Origin: Sulfurimonas sp. UBA6014
GTDB taxonomy: Bacteria > Campylobacterota > Campylobacteria > Campylobacterales > Sulfurimonadaceae
Assembly (NCBI GenBank): GCA_002428085.1
Contig: DJAA01000021.1
Location: 1 to 13,465, forward strand
Reading direction: 5' to 3'
Length of the DNA: 13,465 nt
The notes beneath the pieces were generated by a model. That model had not been told where the DNA came from, did not search any database, and worked only from the letters and a program-made list of their open reading frames with translations. Of the stretch, positions 1-6,967 are shown piece after piece. A program made the translations under genes and the position numbers. How positions within the stretch are numbered: the first letter of the stretch is position 1; each line of letters begins with the position of its first letter.

Positions 1-18
1 AATCTAACCGGACCCCAG

Positions 19-46
19 TGGATCGCTTCGTGCCTCGCGATGACAG
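19..46. repeat. Dispersed GC-rich palindromic repeat, left copy
   Basis: A GC-rich patch in AT-rich surroundings. It contains ATCGC (22-26) and GCGAT (37-41), which can pair as a 5-bp stem around TTCGTGCCTC. It resembles the short repeat found in many bacterial genomes with a core like GATTGCTTCG...CCTCGCAATGAC. Relative to that core, both arms are changed (ATTGC to ATCGC and GCAAT to GCGAT), so pairing is kept. A related sequence in the same orientation stands at the right edge of the window (13447-13465). It is noncoding; a 62-codon frame running through it has no protein-like character. Family membership is from memory of the consensus and was not searched. Confidence 0.6.
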
Positions 47-59
47 AGCAAAGAGAGCG

Positions 60-88
60 AAAAAGCTACCTCTTACTAAAAGAGGTAG
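60..88 (-). terminator. Intrinsic terminator of the sox-porin operon, overlapping the porin stop codon
   Basis: Read on the minus strand, CTACCTCTT (88-80) and AAGAGGTAG (74-66) form a perfect 9-bp stem around a 5-nt loop. One C and then TTTTT follow (64-60). This is the classic Rho-independent layout. The 5' arm encodes the last porin residues and the TAG stop lies at the stem-loop junction, so the terminator is built into the coding end. It marks the 3' end of the leftward soxXYZAB-porin transcript. On the plus strand the hairpin is preceded by A's but not followed by a T-run, so it should act in one direction only. Confidence 0.8.
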
Positions 89-1578
89 TTTAATTCGAAA
101 CGGTATTCGTTGTAAGTGTCCACGTCTGTGCCGGCACTGCTGCCAAGTATACGTTTTTCTGAATCAACTATTGCAACACGAAATTTCGCATCAAGCTGAG
201 GGTTGATTTGTTGCTTCAAGTCAACATGAATAATCGATAAATCTGCTTGTCCGCCTGCTGCTTGTTTTGCCTCATCTGAGCCTTGAATAGCATAACGAGC
301 CATCGTGCTAAAGCCTTTTAAAATCTTTGCTTTGCCAAAATCATATGCCACTTCACCCATCATAGTCTCTGCGTTTGCCTTCCAGTTTAGCTGAGCCATA
401 GCACGAGTATAACCGCCCGTTGGAAAATTTCTCCATGGAGCCACTATATCCCCCTCATCTGCCACTTTTGAGTAGCCACCCATGACTTTAAGCGCACCGT
501 AATTTACGACTAGACGAGCCATCACCAAAGATGATTCTAAAGATTTTGCATCCTTATACCCTTTTGTGTCACCCGTAGTCCAAGTTGCCAAGCCACCATT
601 TAAGCTCGCTCCACCAACTGCACCAGCACCATCATCCATTTGTTGCATGTAACGCACACCCGGAGTGATTGTAAAATCTCCAACTGGAATTTTATAGTTT
701 AGTTCTCCGATGACAGAAGAGATTAACTCAGGAACGGCTGTATAAGTCACATCCATCGTCAGATTTGGAATCGATTTGTTTGAAGCTGCTACAACAACTA
801 AAGAGTTATCAACATCTTTCCCTGCAGCTTTAAGATTCGCATAACTAATACCTTGATGCACACCTGAATCATCATTATTGTTCCAGTTTGAAGTTCCATC
901 ATTAAATGTAATTACATCATGAAACGTAGTATGGTCACGAAGTTTTTGTGCTGTTAAATACGCTGCTTTGAGAGTTGTTTGTGGCACATCTTTAGACTCT
1001 ATGCTTATACCCTCAAAAGTATTTGGAATCATTTTCGTGTCATTTGAAGCCGTAAGTGCCGATTCGAAAATTTGGCGACCGAGCTTGATGTCTGTTTTGC
1101 CAATGTTATACTGCACATATGCCTCAGCCAAAACAGCCATTTCCCAGTCGCCAATCTCTTTCACATTGTAACGGCTAAAGGTATCTTTTCCTGATTTTAC
1201 ATATGTGGCATCAGCCTCATCTTCACGCATATCCGCAAAAGGACTGCTAGAATAATAGAGTGAAGTTGTAATACTTGTGCCATAAAGTGGAGCCGATTTA
1301 TACACTAAACTACCACCCAAACCGAAGGCTTTATTGTCTTTATTTGTAGCATTATCAGCTGTTTCCCAGTCCCACTGAAAAGCGTTTGCTCTCAAGCGGC
1401 CATAAAACATACCATTTGCAAATGCATCTGTGATGTTCTCTGCGGCTGGAGGAAGTTGGTTGTAAACAACATTCATGTTTGCTTTAAGCTCACGTTTTGG
1501 TTTTGTCTCTTCTGCATTGATTGAAACAGTCAATACACATGCAAGTGCAGCAACCGCACTTATTTTCAATAACTTCAT
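76..1578 (-). CDS. OprD-family outer-membrane porin
   Basis: A 500-residue outer-membrane beta-barrel protein. Residues 1-22 form a typical Sec signal peptide (KLLK, a hydrophobic core, then INA before EE). The mature part is rich in alternating polar/hydrophobic, aromatic- and glycine-rich strands, and it ends in ELNYLF with the C-terminal Phe used for barrel insertion. The motif AYVQYNIGKTDIKLGRQ near residues 152-168 is the strand pattern seen in OprD/OprF-like porins of Campylobacterota. The start is supported by AAAAAGGA 7 nt upstream. The gene follows soxB by 30 bp in the same transcript and is the last gene before a terminator. From context it may carry sulfur compounds or other anions across the outer membrane, but the substrate cannot be read from the sequence. 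The family call is firm; the role is inferred. Confidence 0.88.
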   Translation of the reverse strand: MKLLKISAVAALACVLTVSINAEETKPKRELKANMNVVYNQLPPAAENITDAFANGMFYGRLRANAFQWDWETADNATNKDNKAFGLGGSLVYKSAPLYGTSITTSLYYSSSPFADMREDEADATYVKSGKDTFSRYNVKEIGDWEMAVLAEAYVQYNIGKTDIKLGRQIFESALTASNDTKMIPNTFEGISIESKDVPQTTLKAAYLTAQKLRDHTTFHDVITFNDGTSNWNNNDDSGVHQGISYANLKAAGKDVDNSLVVVAASNKSIPNLTMDVTYTAVPELISSVIGELNYKIPVGDFTITPGVRYMQQMDDGAGAVGGASLNGGLATWTTGDTKGYKDAKSLESSLVMARLVVNYGALKVMGGYSKVADEGDIVAPWRNFPTGGYTRAMAQLNWKANAETMMGEVAYDFGKAKILKGFSTMARYAIQGSDEAKQAAGGQADLSIIHVDLKQQINPQLDAKFRVAIVDSEKRILGSSAGTDVDTYNEYRFELNYLF

Positions 1579-1608
1579 TTTTTTCCTTTTTTTAGCAAAT
1601 TTAGCTGC

Positions 1609-3369
1609 CTAACAGCTTCTTGAACCCTTCACAGGGCAGCCACAGTCGTAATCGACTAAAGTAACATTTCCCGCATTACTTACATCCACGACTTTTTTTC
1701 TTTTTATATAATCTCTTGTGACATCATATACCGCTCTCGTCTTCTCTTTTTGAAGATTTTCACCTGCATTTTGCAAGTTACCGCCCCAAGATGATACTAT
1801 ATAAGTTTTGTCCAAGTCTATAGGTTTGCCGCCTACTGTCAGTTTTGAGATTCTTTTTCCTGCTTCATTAGCAACAGCGATACTGTAAGTAACACCACCC
1901 AAACGGCTCATGTCGCCACCTTGTTGATACAAAGGATTGGCATTAAAAACATTGTCCGCAATATCTTCTAAAAGAGCAGCGATTCTTTGCCCCTTGAGCT
2001 CAAAGGTATAAACATTCGGATAGGTAATGCCACACATCTCATACACATTGTCCATAGTTATGTCGTCGCCTGCTAAAACTGTAGTCCCCCATCTGTACCC
2101 TGGAGTAAAAGAGATATCGCACTTCATCTCATCCATGATGGCATCATTTATCAGTTGGTCAAAGGTTGAGAAAAAAGTATCTCTTTTATAAAGAGTGTTT
2201 TTCGTTTTCCCTAAAACTTCATTGAACTCTGTGGCAAAAGGTGCATACAACTCCTCTACCAGTTTCACACCCGCAGGGTCTGCTGGTATCATGTTTGAAG
2301 CGATTGGGACGAGTTTGTACTCATAACCGTTTACTTTTCCGTTTTTGGCATCAATATCTAAACGCCCAACATATTTCCCATGACTACCCGCGATGACGAT
2401 AACTGTCCCATTGATAGTGATAGGCTTTGGTGAGGGGTCATGTGTATGACCGCTCAATATAAAGTCAATACCGCTTACCATGCGTGCCACTTCTTGGTCA
2501 ACCGAAAATCCATCATGAGAGAGAACAACAACACAGTCAACTTTATGCTCATTTCTCAACTCGTCAACATAGCCTTGAAGCGTCTCAGGTCGGATGCCAA
2601 AACTCCACCCCTCTGTAAACTCTTTAGGGTTTGCAGTGGAAGTAAAAGGGAAGGATTGACCGATGATCCCGATTTTAGCACCGCCTCTTTCTTCGATAGT
2701 ATAAGGTTCAAAAATCAGCTCTTCATACTCATCTGCAAAGGGGTCATTTCCGATGATATTTTGAGAAATAAACTTCGCATCAAGCATTTTGATAAGTTCT
2801 AAAACTCTCTCTTTGCCGTAAGTAAACTCCCAGTGTCCCACCATAACATCAACACCCAAATAGTTTTGAGCCTTGACAATAGCCTCGCCACTTGTTTTAA
2901 GTGCGACGCCTGTCCCCTGCCAAGTATCACCTGAATCTAAAAAGAGGACATTTTGGGCTCCACGCTCTGCTCTTACATGGTCGAGATAGGTTTTCATATG
3001 GGCGATACCACCCATTTTTCCAAACTTTTTCGCCAAAGTATCAAAGTCCATGTGCGTGTCAAAATAAGCATCTAAAGAGCTAGGCTCTAAACCATAGTGC
3101 TTTGAAAAAGCTTCGCCGCATAAAAATCCAGGTGTTCCCACCAAGTTTGGAGCAGAGATCAAAGTTGATGGCTCTCTCCAGTAAAGCGGCTTGATGTGTG
3201 CATGAATGTCACACATGTGCAGCAGAGTAAAATTGCCTTTTGCATTGAAGGTATAAATATCTTTTAACGATATTTGTGCCGGCGTTTTTGGAGATGCACA
3301 TCCCGCACCGACTACACCAAGCCCAAATATAGCGGCAATGTGCATAAAGTCTCTTCTTGAAATTTCCAT
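1609..3369 (-). CDS. soxB: SoxB, thiosulfohydrolase of the Sox complex
   Basis: Periplasmic dimanganese hydrolase that releases sulfate from the thiosulfonate on the SoxY cysteine. The 586 residues match the usual SoxB length. The N-terminus carries a twin-arginine signal (SRRDFM, then a hydrophobic stretch to residue 24), so the protein is probably exported folded by Tat. GAGC24 could also be a lipobox. Metallophosphoesterase motifs appear in order: D54-I-H56, GDTWQG (147-152), the SoxB-type GHWEFTYG (178-185) in place of the GNHE of 5'-nucleotidases, SHDG (284-287) and GHTHD (307-311). The 5'-nucleotidase C-terminal domain follows, with the SoxB-typical GGDMSRLGG (484-492). The start lies 9 bp after soxA, with a GGGG-containing ribosome site overlapping the soxA stop. 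The cysteine-rich tail (DCGCPVKGSRSC) stands out; its role is unknown. Confidence 0.96.
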   Translation of the reverse strand: MEISRRDFMHIAAIFGLGVVGAGCASPKTPAQISLKDIYTFNAKGNFTLLHMCDIHAHIKPLYWREPSTLISAPNLVGTPGFLCGEAFSKHYGLEPSSLDAYFDTHMDFDTLAKKFGKMGGIAHMKTYLDHVRAERGAQNVLFLDSGDTWQGTGVALKTSGEAIVKAQNYLGVDVMVGHWEFTYGKERVLELIKMLDAKFISQNIIGNDPFADEYEELIFEPYTIEERGGAKIGIIGQSFPFTSTANPKEFTEGWSFGIRPETLQGYVDELRNEHKVDCVVVLSHDGFSVDQEVARMVSGIDFILSGHTHDPSPKPITINGTVIVIAGSHGKYVGRLDIDAKNGKVNGYEYKLVPIASNMIPADPAGVKLVEELYAPFATEFNEVLGKTKNTLYKRDTFFSTFDQLINDAIMDEMKCDISFTPGYRWGTTVLAGDDITMDNVYEMCGITYPNVYTFELKGQRIAALLEDIADNVFNANPLYQQGGDMSRLGGVTYSIAVANEAGKRISKLTVGGKPIDLDKTYIVSSWGGNLQNAGENLQKEKTRAVYDVTRDYIKRKKVVDVSNAGNVTLVDYDCGCPVKGSRSC

Positions 3370-3378
3370 AACCGCCCC

Positions 3379-4143
3379 TTATCGCTTCAAGCCGGGAATA
3401 GCGATGGCTTGTCCCTTTGATTTTTCTGTAACATATACTTCAAGAGCAACCATTTCAGGAGAACCAAGAGGAATTACTTTAAGTAAAGCATTGTCCATAC
3501 ATCCTTGAAAACGGTGTTGAAGCGTTGTTAGAGATGACTTTGTCATTCTATAAGCCGGCCAAGTTCCGCCTGAATTTTGCACTGCCAAATCTGGCAATGG
3601 CTGTGTTCTCAAGATCAAACCAATTACAGCAGGAGCATGACAACTCAGGCAAGACAAACCTCTTCCTCCACGCTTTGTGTCAAATGTTTTTTGCCCTAAT
3701 GCATAGGCATCTTTCATGTGCTTATTAGCGTTTACATCAATGTTAATCTTTACATCATTCGCAAGAGATTTTGTAAAAGCGAGCATATCAAACATCTCGG
3801 GACTTTTTAGCTTGTACGGCTTTTTTCCTGCATCGTGCATCATGCCCTGAAGCACTTGGTCAAGTCCCACTACCATTTTGAACTTTTCCATATAACGGGG
3901 AAAACCTGCGATATATTCTGGCAAAGTATCTTCACTCATGCCGAGATATTTGGCAAGTGCCTCACTTCCGCCTAAGTCTGCAAGAAGTCTTTCCCCATTT
4001 GCCACCATGAGGTCTGCGGGATTATTTTCCAACATTTCAGCATACATGGCACGGTCTGCATCACTCATAGAAAACTGTTCGCCACCAAAAGAGAGAGAGC
4101 AAAGAAGTGCTAAAGAGAGTGCTATTTTAGTTGCTATTTTCAT
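3379..4143 (-). CDS. soxA: SoxA, L-cysteine S-thiosulfotransferase cytochrome subunit (monoheme)
   Basis: Catalytic c-type cytochrome subunit of SoxXA, which oxidatively couples thiosulfate to the SoxY carrier cysteine in the periplasm. The 254-residue protein starts with a Sec signal (about residues 1-20, ending SLSFG). It has a single CxxCH heme site, C165-LSC168-H169. The motif RFQGC has Cys215 in the position of the conserved cysteine that is both heme ligand and active site. There is no second, N-terminal CxxCH, so this is a monoheme SoxA, unlike the diheme form of Paracoccus. The gene starts 3 bp after the soxZ stop, and its ribosome site (AAAAGGA) lies in the last soxZ codons, which suggests translational coupling. 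Confidence 0.95.
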   Translation of the reverse strand: MKIATKIALSLALLCSLSFGGEQFSMSDADRAMYAEMLENNPADLMVANGERLLADLGGSEALAKYLGMSEDTLPEYIAGFPRYMEKFKMVVGLDQVLQGMMHDAGKKPYKLKSPEMFDMLAFTKSLANDVKINIDVNANKHMKDAYALGQKTFDTKRGGRGLSCLSCHAPAVIGLILRTQPLPDLAVQNSGGTWPAYRMTKSSLTTLQHRFQGCMDNALLKVIPLGSPEMVALEVYVTEKSKGQAIAIPGLKR

Positions 4144-4146
4144 CGA

Positions 4147-4479
4147 TTATCCTTTTGGTGTAATCTTCATACTTGTTTGGCTCACTGCCCCTGTGTTTTC
4201 AGTATATGTCACGCGAAGCTCACCCTCGCCGTCTATCTTCATGTAGGTCGTAAATACAGGGTTTGCAGATAAAGATTCCCATACATTCATGGTCGTGATA
4301 ACCTTCCCCTTATATTCAAACTTCACACTGTTTATGTACTGTGCTGGGACAATCTCACCTGTTTTTTTGTCTTTACGCATTCCAGTTTCCATAGGATGCA
4401 TCACCATAAAACTCACATTTACAACTTCGCCGTTTGCATACTTCTTAGGTTTAATTTTTATTAATGATTGATTTTCCAT
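4147..4479 (-). CDS. soxZ: SoxZ, partner of the SoxY sulfur carrier
   Basis: A 110-residue immunoglobulin-like protein without a signal peptide. It begins IKIKPKKYANGEVVNVSFMV, contains the family motif MHPMETGMRKD (28-38) and ends with a strand-rich segment. SoxZ forms a heterodimer with SoxY and helps present its swinging cysteine arm. It normally reaches the periplasm by riding with the Tat signal of SoxY, which fits the absence of a leader here. The start is supported by AAGGA about 7 nt upstream. It is followed after 3 bp by soxA. Unusually, soxY ends 129 bp upstream instead of being directly adjacent. Confidence 0.95.
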   Translation of the reverse strand: MENQSLIKIKPKKYANGEVVNVSFMVMHPMETGMRKDKKTGEIVPAQYINSVKFEYKGKVITTMNVWESLSANPVFTTYMKIDGEGELRVTYTENTGAVSQTSMKITPKG

Positions 4480-4609
4480 TTTATTTTCCTTATATTTTTT
4501 TTACTAAGTTTCTTTTACAAGTCTGAAAATGTGCCTTGAAACTATGCATAAACGGCATAATTTGAAGTCGTACTTTCATATTTTTGTCAGATGAACGCTA
4601 GGCTAAGCC
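4480..4609 (-). other. soxY-soxZ intergenic spacer
   Basis: About 130 bp without a coding frame, between two genes that are usually back to back. On the minus strand it holds a small hairpin just after the soxY stop (AGGC-TTA-GCCT), the inverted pair TATGC/GCATA (4543-4547 and 4555-4559), and AGTTTC/GAAACT (4507-4512 and 4538-4543), followed by an A-rich stretch before the soxZ ribosome site. None has a terminator-like T-run in the direction of transcription, so read-through is expected. It may affect mRNA processing or the SoxY:SoxZ ratio, but I see no recognisable regulatory element. Confidence 0.45.
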
Positions 4610-5080
4610 TCAACCACATCCGCCAATAGTTACCTTTACGCTTTGAGCAGCACTCAAAAATGACCCGTCACTCATCTCGATTAGTGCCACAACATCTTGT
4701 GTAGAGCCTAGTTTGATACGAGCCGAAAACATAGCTTTTGCATTTGCAGGCGTCAAATGGACACTGATACAACGAGAGTTATTGTTTTTTGTTGCAAAAA
4801 TATGAATAGTTTTCACATAATCACTCTCCGTCATAGGAGACTCAACCTCTACAGTTACAGGAACAACAGCACCATTTTCAGCGATTTCTGGGGCTTTGAG
4901 TGTGACCTTAGGAGAAGCAGTCGCACCCTTGCCGCTTGTGATAATATTCAATGCTTTTTCATACGAAAACTCATTTGGTCCCACAAGTTTTTTTGCTTCT
5001 TCTGCAAAACTCATCATAGGAATGACAGCACTCACAGCCACTACAGAACCCATTTTTTTAAAAAATTCTCTTCTTTGCAT
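4610..5080 (-). CDS. soxY: SoxY, sulfur-carrier protein
   Basis: The covalent carrier of Sox intermediates. The 156 residues begin with a Tat signal (QRREFFKKMG, hydrophobic core, MSFAEEA), followed by an immunoglobulin-like domain. The protein ends VTIGGCG, so Cys155 sits on the flexible glycine arm where thiosulfate-derived groups are attached. The usual family ending is GGCGG; here one terminal glycine is absent, which should not remove function. The gene begins 17 bp after soxX, with AAAAGGAAAG as ribosome site. It acts with SoxZ as a heterodimer and is loaded by SoxXA and processed by SoxB from the same operon. Confidence 0.96.
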   Translation of the reverse strand: MQRREFFKKMGSVVAVSAVIPMMSFAEEAKKLVGPNEFSYEKALNIITSGKGATASPKVTLKAPEIAENGAVVPVTVEVESPMTESDYVKTIHIFATKNNNSRCISVHLTPANAKAMFSARIKLGSTQDVVALIEMSDGSFLSAAQSVKVTIGGCG

Positions 5081-5097
5081 AATTTACTTTCCTTTTT

Positions 5098-5616
5098 TTA
5101 TTTTGGAGACACAATATATGAAGTAATATCACATATTTCTCTTTCGTTAAATAGTTTTGTCGTCAAATTAATAGTCATATACGTCGTCGGATTATCGATA
5201 CGGGCATCTGCTATTTTTTGATATACAAACTGATTGTTTCGTACGCCACTTTCCATAAACACATCATGATAGTTCGTCAAATCAGGTCCGATGTTGCCAC
5301 CGCCCTGAGCCTTCTCTATGTTATGACAAGCGACACAGTTTCCATACTGCTTGGGTGTTGCATCGGGATTTGTTTTTGCCAAACCCTTTGGCGGATTTCC
5401 TTTTTCACCGTTTAAATTATGAAAAATAAATGCACCTCTTGCGATAGCCTCTACATCAGTCGTGACACAGCCCTTAGGCATCGTAAACACTTTTGCCGGA
5501 GCCAATAAATCTTTTTCGATTATCTTACTTGCATTTGGGCTTTCAATAATGCCACTATAATCCGCTGCAACTAGTGAACCTAAAAGAGCTAATGACATCA
5601 TCATAGTTTTCTTCAT
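5098..5616 (-). CDS. soxX: SoxX, c-type cytochrome subunit of SoxXA
   Basis: Small periplasmic monoheme cytochrome that takes up electrons from SoxA during thiosulfate coupling and passes them to the respiratory chain. The 172 residues start with a Sec signal (MKKTMMMSLALLGSLVAA, cleavage probably near residue 18). The heme motif is C94-VAC97-H98, followed by the cytochrome c pattern GGNIGPDLT (106-114). Met147 (TYMTINLT) is the likely axial ligand. Cys50 and Cys162 could form a disulfide, but this is inference. It is the first gene of the sox operon and has the best ribosome site in the window, TAGGAGG, 7 nt before the ATG. Confidence 0.94.
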   Translation of the reverse strand: MKKTMMMSLALLGSLVAADYSGIIESPNASKIIEKDLLAPAKVFTMPKGCVTTDVEAIARGAFIFHNLNGEKGNPPKGLAKTNPDATPKQYGNCVACHNIEKAQGGGNIGPDLTNYHDVFMESGVRNNQFVYQKIADARIDNPTTYMTINLTTKLFNEREICDITSYIVSPK

Positions 5617-5623
5617 TCTTCTT

Positions 5624-5629
5624 CCTCCT
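5624..5629 (-). promoter_or_regulatory. Strong Shine-Dalgarno of soxX
   Basis: AGGAGG on the minus strand, with 7 nt to the ATG at 5616. It is the only full-consensus ribosome site seen among the genes here, and it fixes the soxX start. Confidence 0.75.
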
Positions 5630-5647
5630 ATTTATTTTCAAATCGGA

Positions 5648-5679
5648 GTGTAACAGTCAAGTGTAAAATTTATGTAAAA
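5648..5679. promoter_or_regulatory. Candidate operator: three spaced GTGTAAAA-like repeats upstream of soxX
   Basis: On the plus strand: GTGTAACA (5648-5655), GTGTAAAA (5661-5668) and ATGTAAAA (5672-5679). Starts are 13 and 11 bp apart, so the units fall on roughly one face of the helix. OmpR-family regulators commonly bind direct repeats about 11 bp apart, and a gene for such a regulator lies 1.3 kb upstream in the neighbouring operon. The repeats are 32-68 bp before the soxX start codon. The binding protein and the sign of regulation are inferred. The region is AT-rich, so a chance arrangement is possible. Confidence 0.4.
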
Positions 5680-5687
5680 TCTACCCT

Positions 5688-5693
5688 GTTATA
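5688..5693 (-). promoter_or_regulatory. Possible -10 box of the sox operon promoter
   Basis: TATAAC on the minus strand, directly preceded by an A/T tract (AAAAAATTTTT). No good -35 is seen 17 bp upstream (CACTTT). Sigma70 promoters in Campylobacter are known to have weak -35 elements and T-rich stretches before the -10, so this is an acceptable match. Transcription would start near 5681, with the GTGTAAAA repeats just downstream in the leader. A TTGACT at 5660-5655 is an alternative -35, but it would put the start site on the ribosome site. Confidence 0.3.
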
Positions 5694-5803
5694 AAAATTT
5701 TTTGTAAGATAAAGTGCTATAGACAATCAATCTAATATTGGAAATTCTGCTAAAGTGAACGAGTATATGCGGTGATTTGTCAAGATGAATTTGTGAGATA
5801 TGG

Positions 5804-6967
5804 CTATGTTGCTACCTTCATGGCTTGGGGAAATATGTATGTGAAGGTTGTCCCTTTTTTTAGTTCCGAGATAATTTTCACTTCTATGTGTGCTTCTTCG
5901 ATGATGGAGCGGACTATGTTTAGTCCTATTCCAAAGCCGCCTTTTTTTGTATCTTCACGGTAGTAACGGGAAAATATTTTATCGACATCGTCTATGCCGA
6001 CGCCGTAATCTTTGAAGCTCATGCGGTAACATTTCTCTTGAAGACTCAAATCTATCTCAATGGTGTTGTTTTCGTAGGAGTATTTTATGGCGTTTGAAAT
6101 ATTGTTATCTATGACTCTTTGGAGTTGTTGAGGGTTCATGAAGATGAAAACTGCCTCTTTGATATTGCTTTTTATCACAAGATTTTTCATAAGAGCGACC
6201 TCTGAAAAATACTCTATCCGCTCTTTTAAAAAAGCACTCAGATGTATGGTCTCTTTATCAAACTTGAGCCGCTCATGCTTGATGAGATAGTCCATGTCGT
6301 TGTATATGTTGGAGAGCACCTTTGTGGCGGCTTTCATCCTTTGCATGTATTTATTTGTCGGATTTTTTCTATTGTACAGGTCAATATTTACATTAATAAT
6401 CGAGAGCGGGGTATTGATCTCATGGATAGAATCTTTAATAAAATTGTCGAGTTTTGCATTCATGGTCTTAAAAGGTTGGGCAAAGCGGTTGAGAAAAAAC
6501 ATGCTCAGCATAAAAATCAAGAGGACGATTGAAAACAAGATAATGGTCACTTTTTCATATACATTTGCAAAAGAGATGCTATTTTTCACTATAAGATAAC
6601 TTGCCCCAAAGTATCTATTTTTAGGCAGTTTTATGATTAGATAAGCATCATTACCCTCCAAATGGTAGCCCTCTTTAAAATCTTGGATGGCATAGTCGAG
6701 CAAAGAAAAGATAGGTACGAATTTTTCATCATACAAGCCTGATTCAAAAGTTTTAAATCTCGGATACTCAAAATACGGCTCATTTTGGTTGTACTCTTGC
6801 ATCGATTGTATGACTAGAAATGCCTTCTCTTTGAGCAGTATTTCATTTTTTATGGAGTGGATATTTTTCATATAAATAAAATAGAAAAAAAGCGGCATCA
6901 GCAAAATAAAAGTAATCAGAAAAGTATAAAGAAGTGCGTATTTGCCCGCGTATTGTTTATCGTTCAA
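5804..6967 (-). CDS. Two-TM sensor histidine kinase
   Basis: Membrane kinase of a two-component system, 387 residues. TM1 is at about 12-33, a periplasmic loop of about 105 residues follows, and TM2 is at about 139-160. The cytoplasmic HisKA region carries the H box DSIHEINTPLS, with His182 as the likely phosphate acceptor. The ATPase domain has an N box RVIDNNISNAIKYS (284-297), a G1 box DYGVGI (320-325) and a G2 box GGFGIGLNIV (343-352). All key residues look intact. The start is a TTG that overlaps the response-regulator gene by 11 bp; the next in-frame ATG (residue 33) would remove TM1, so TTG is preferred. It should phosphorylate the regulator encoded just upstream in the transcript. The loop is not a sensor domain I recognise; the Cache protein of the same operon may supply ligand sensing. 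Confidence 0.93.
   Translation of the reverse strand: MNDKQYAGKYALLYTFLITFILLMPLFFYFIYMKNIHSIKNEILLKEKAFLVIQSMQEYNQNEPYFEYPRFKTFESGLYDEKFVPIFSLLDYAIQDFKEGYHLEGNDAYLIIKLPKNRYFGASYLIVKNSISFANVYEKVTIILFSIVLLIFMLSMFFLNRFAQPFKTMNAKLDNFIKDSIHEINTPLSIINVNIDLYNRKNPTNKYMQRMKAATKVLSNIYNDMDYLIKHERLKFDKETIHLSAFLKERIEYFSEVALMKNLVIKSNIKEAVFIFMNPQQLQRVIDNNISNAIKYSYENNTIEIDLSLQEKCYRMSFKDYGVGIDDVDKIFSRYYREDTKKGGFGIGLNIVRSIIEEAHIEVKIISELKKGTTFTYIFPQAMKVAT

Noticed and set aside
18..206. A 62-codon plus-strand frame starting in the left repeat
   Set aside because: It runs through the repeat, the terminator and the antisense of the porin; its composition follows the repeat and it has no protein-like pattern.
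4507..4543. Small RNA or attenuator in the soxY-soxZ gap
   Set aside because: The stems are only 5-6 bp, one with a 25-nt loop, and none is followed by a T-run.
4757..5221. A 154-codon plus-strand frame over soxY and the end of soxX
   Set aside because: It is antisense to two certain genes, has low-complexity F/H/S-rich content and no ribosome site.
5655..5660. TTGACT as the -35 of the soxX promoter
   Set aside because: A matching -10 would fall at about 5632-5637 and place the transcript start on the ribosome site; TATAAC at 5688-5693 is the better choice.
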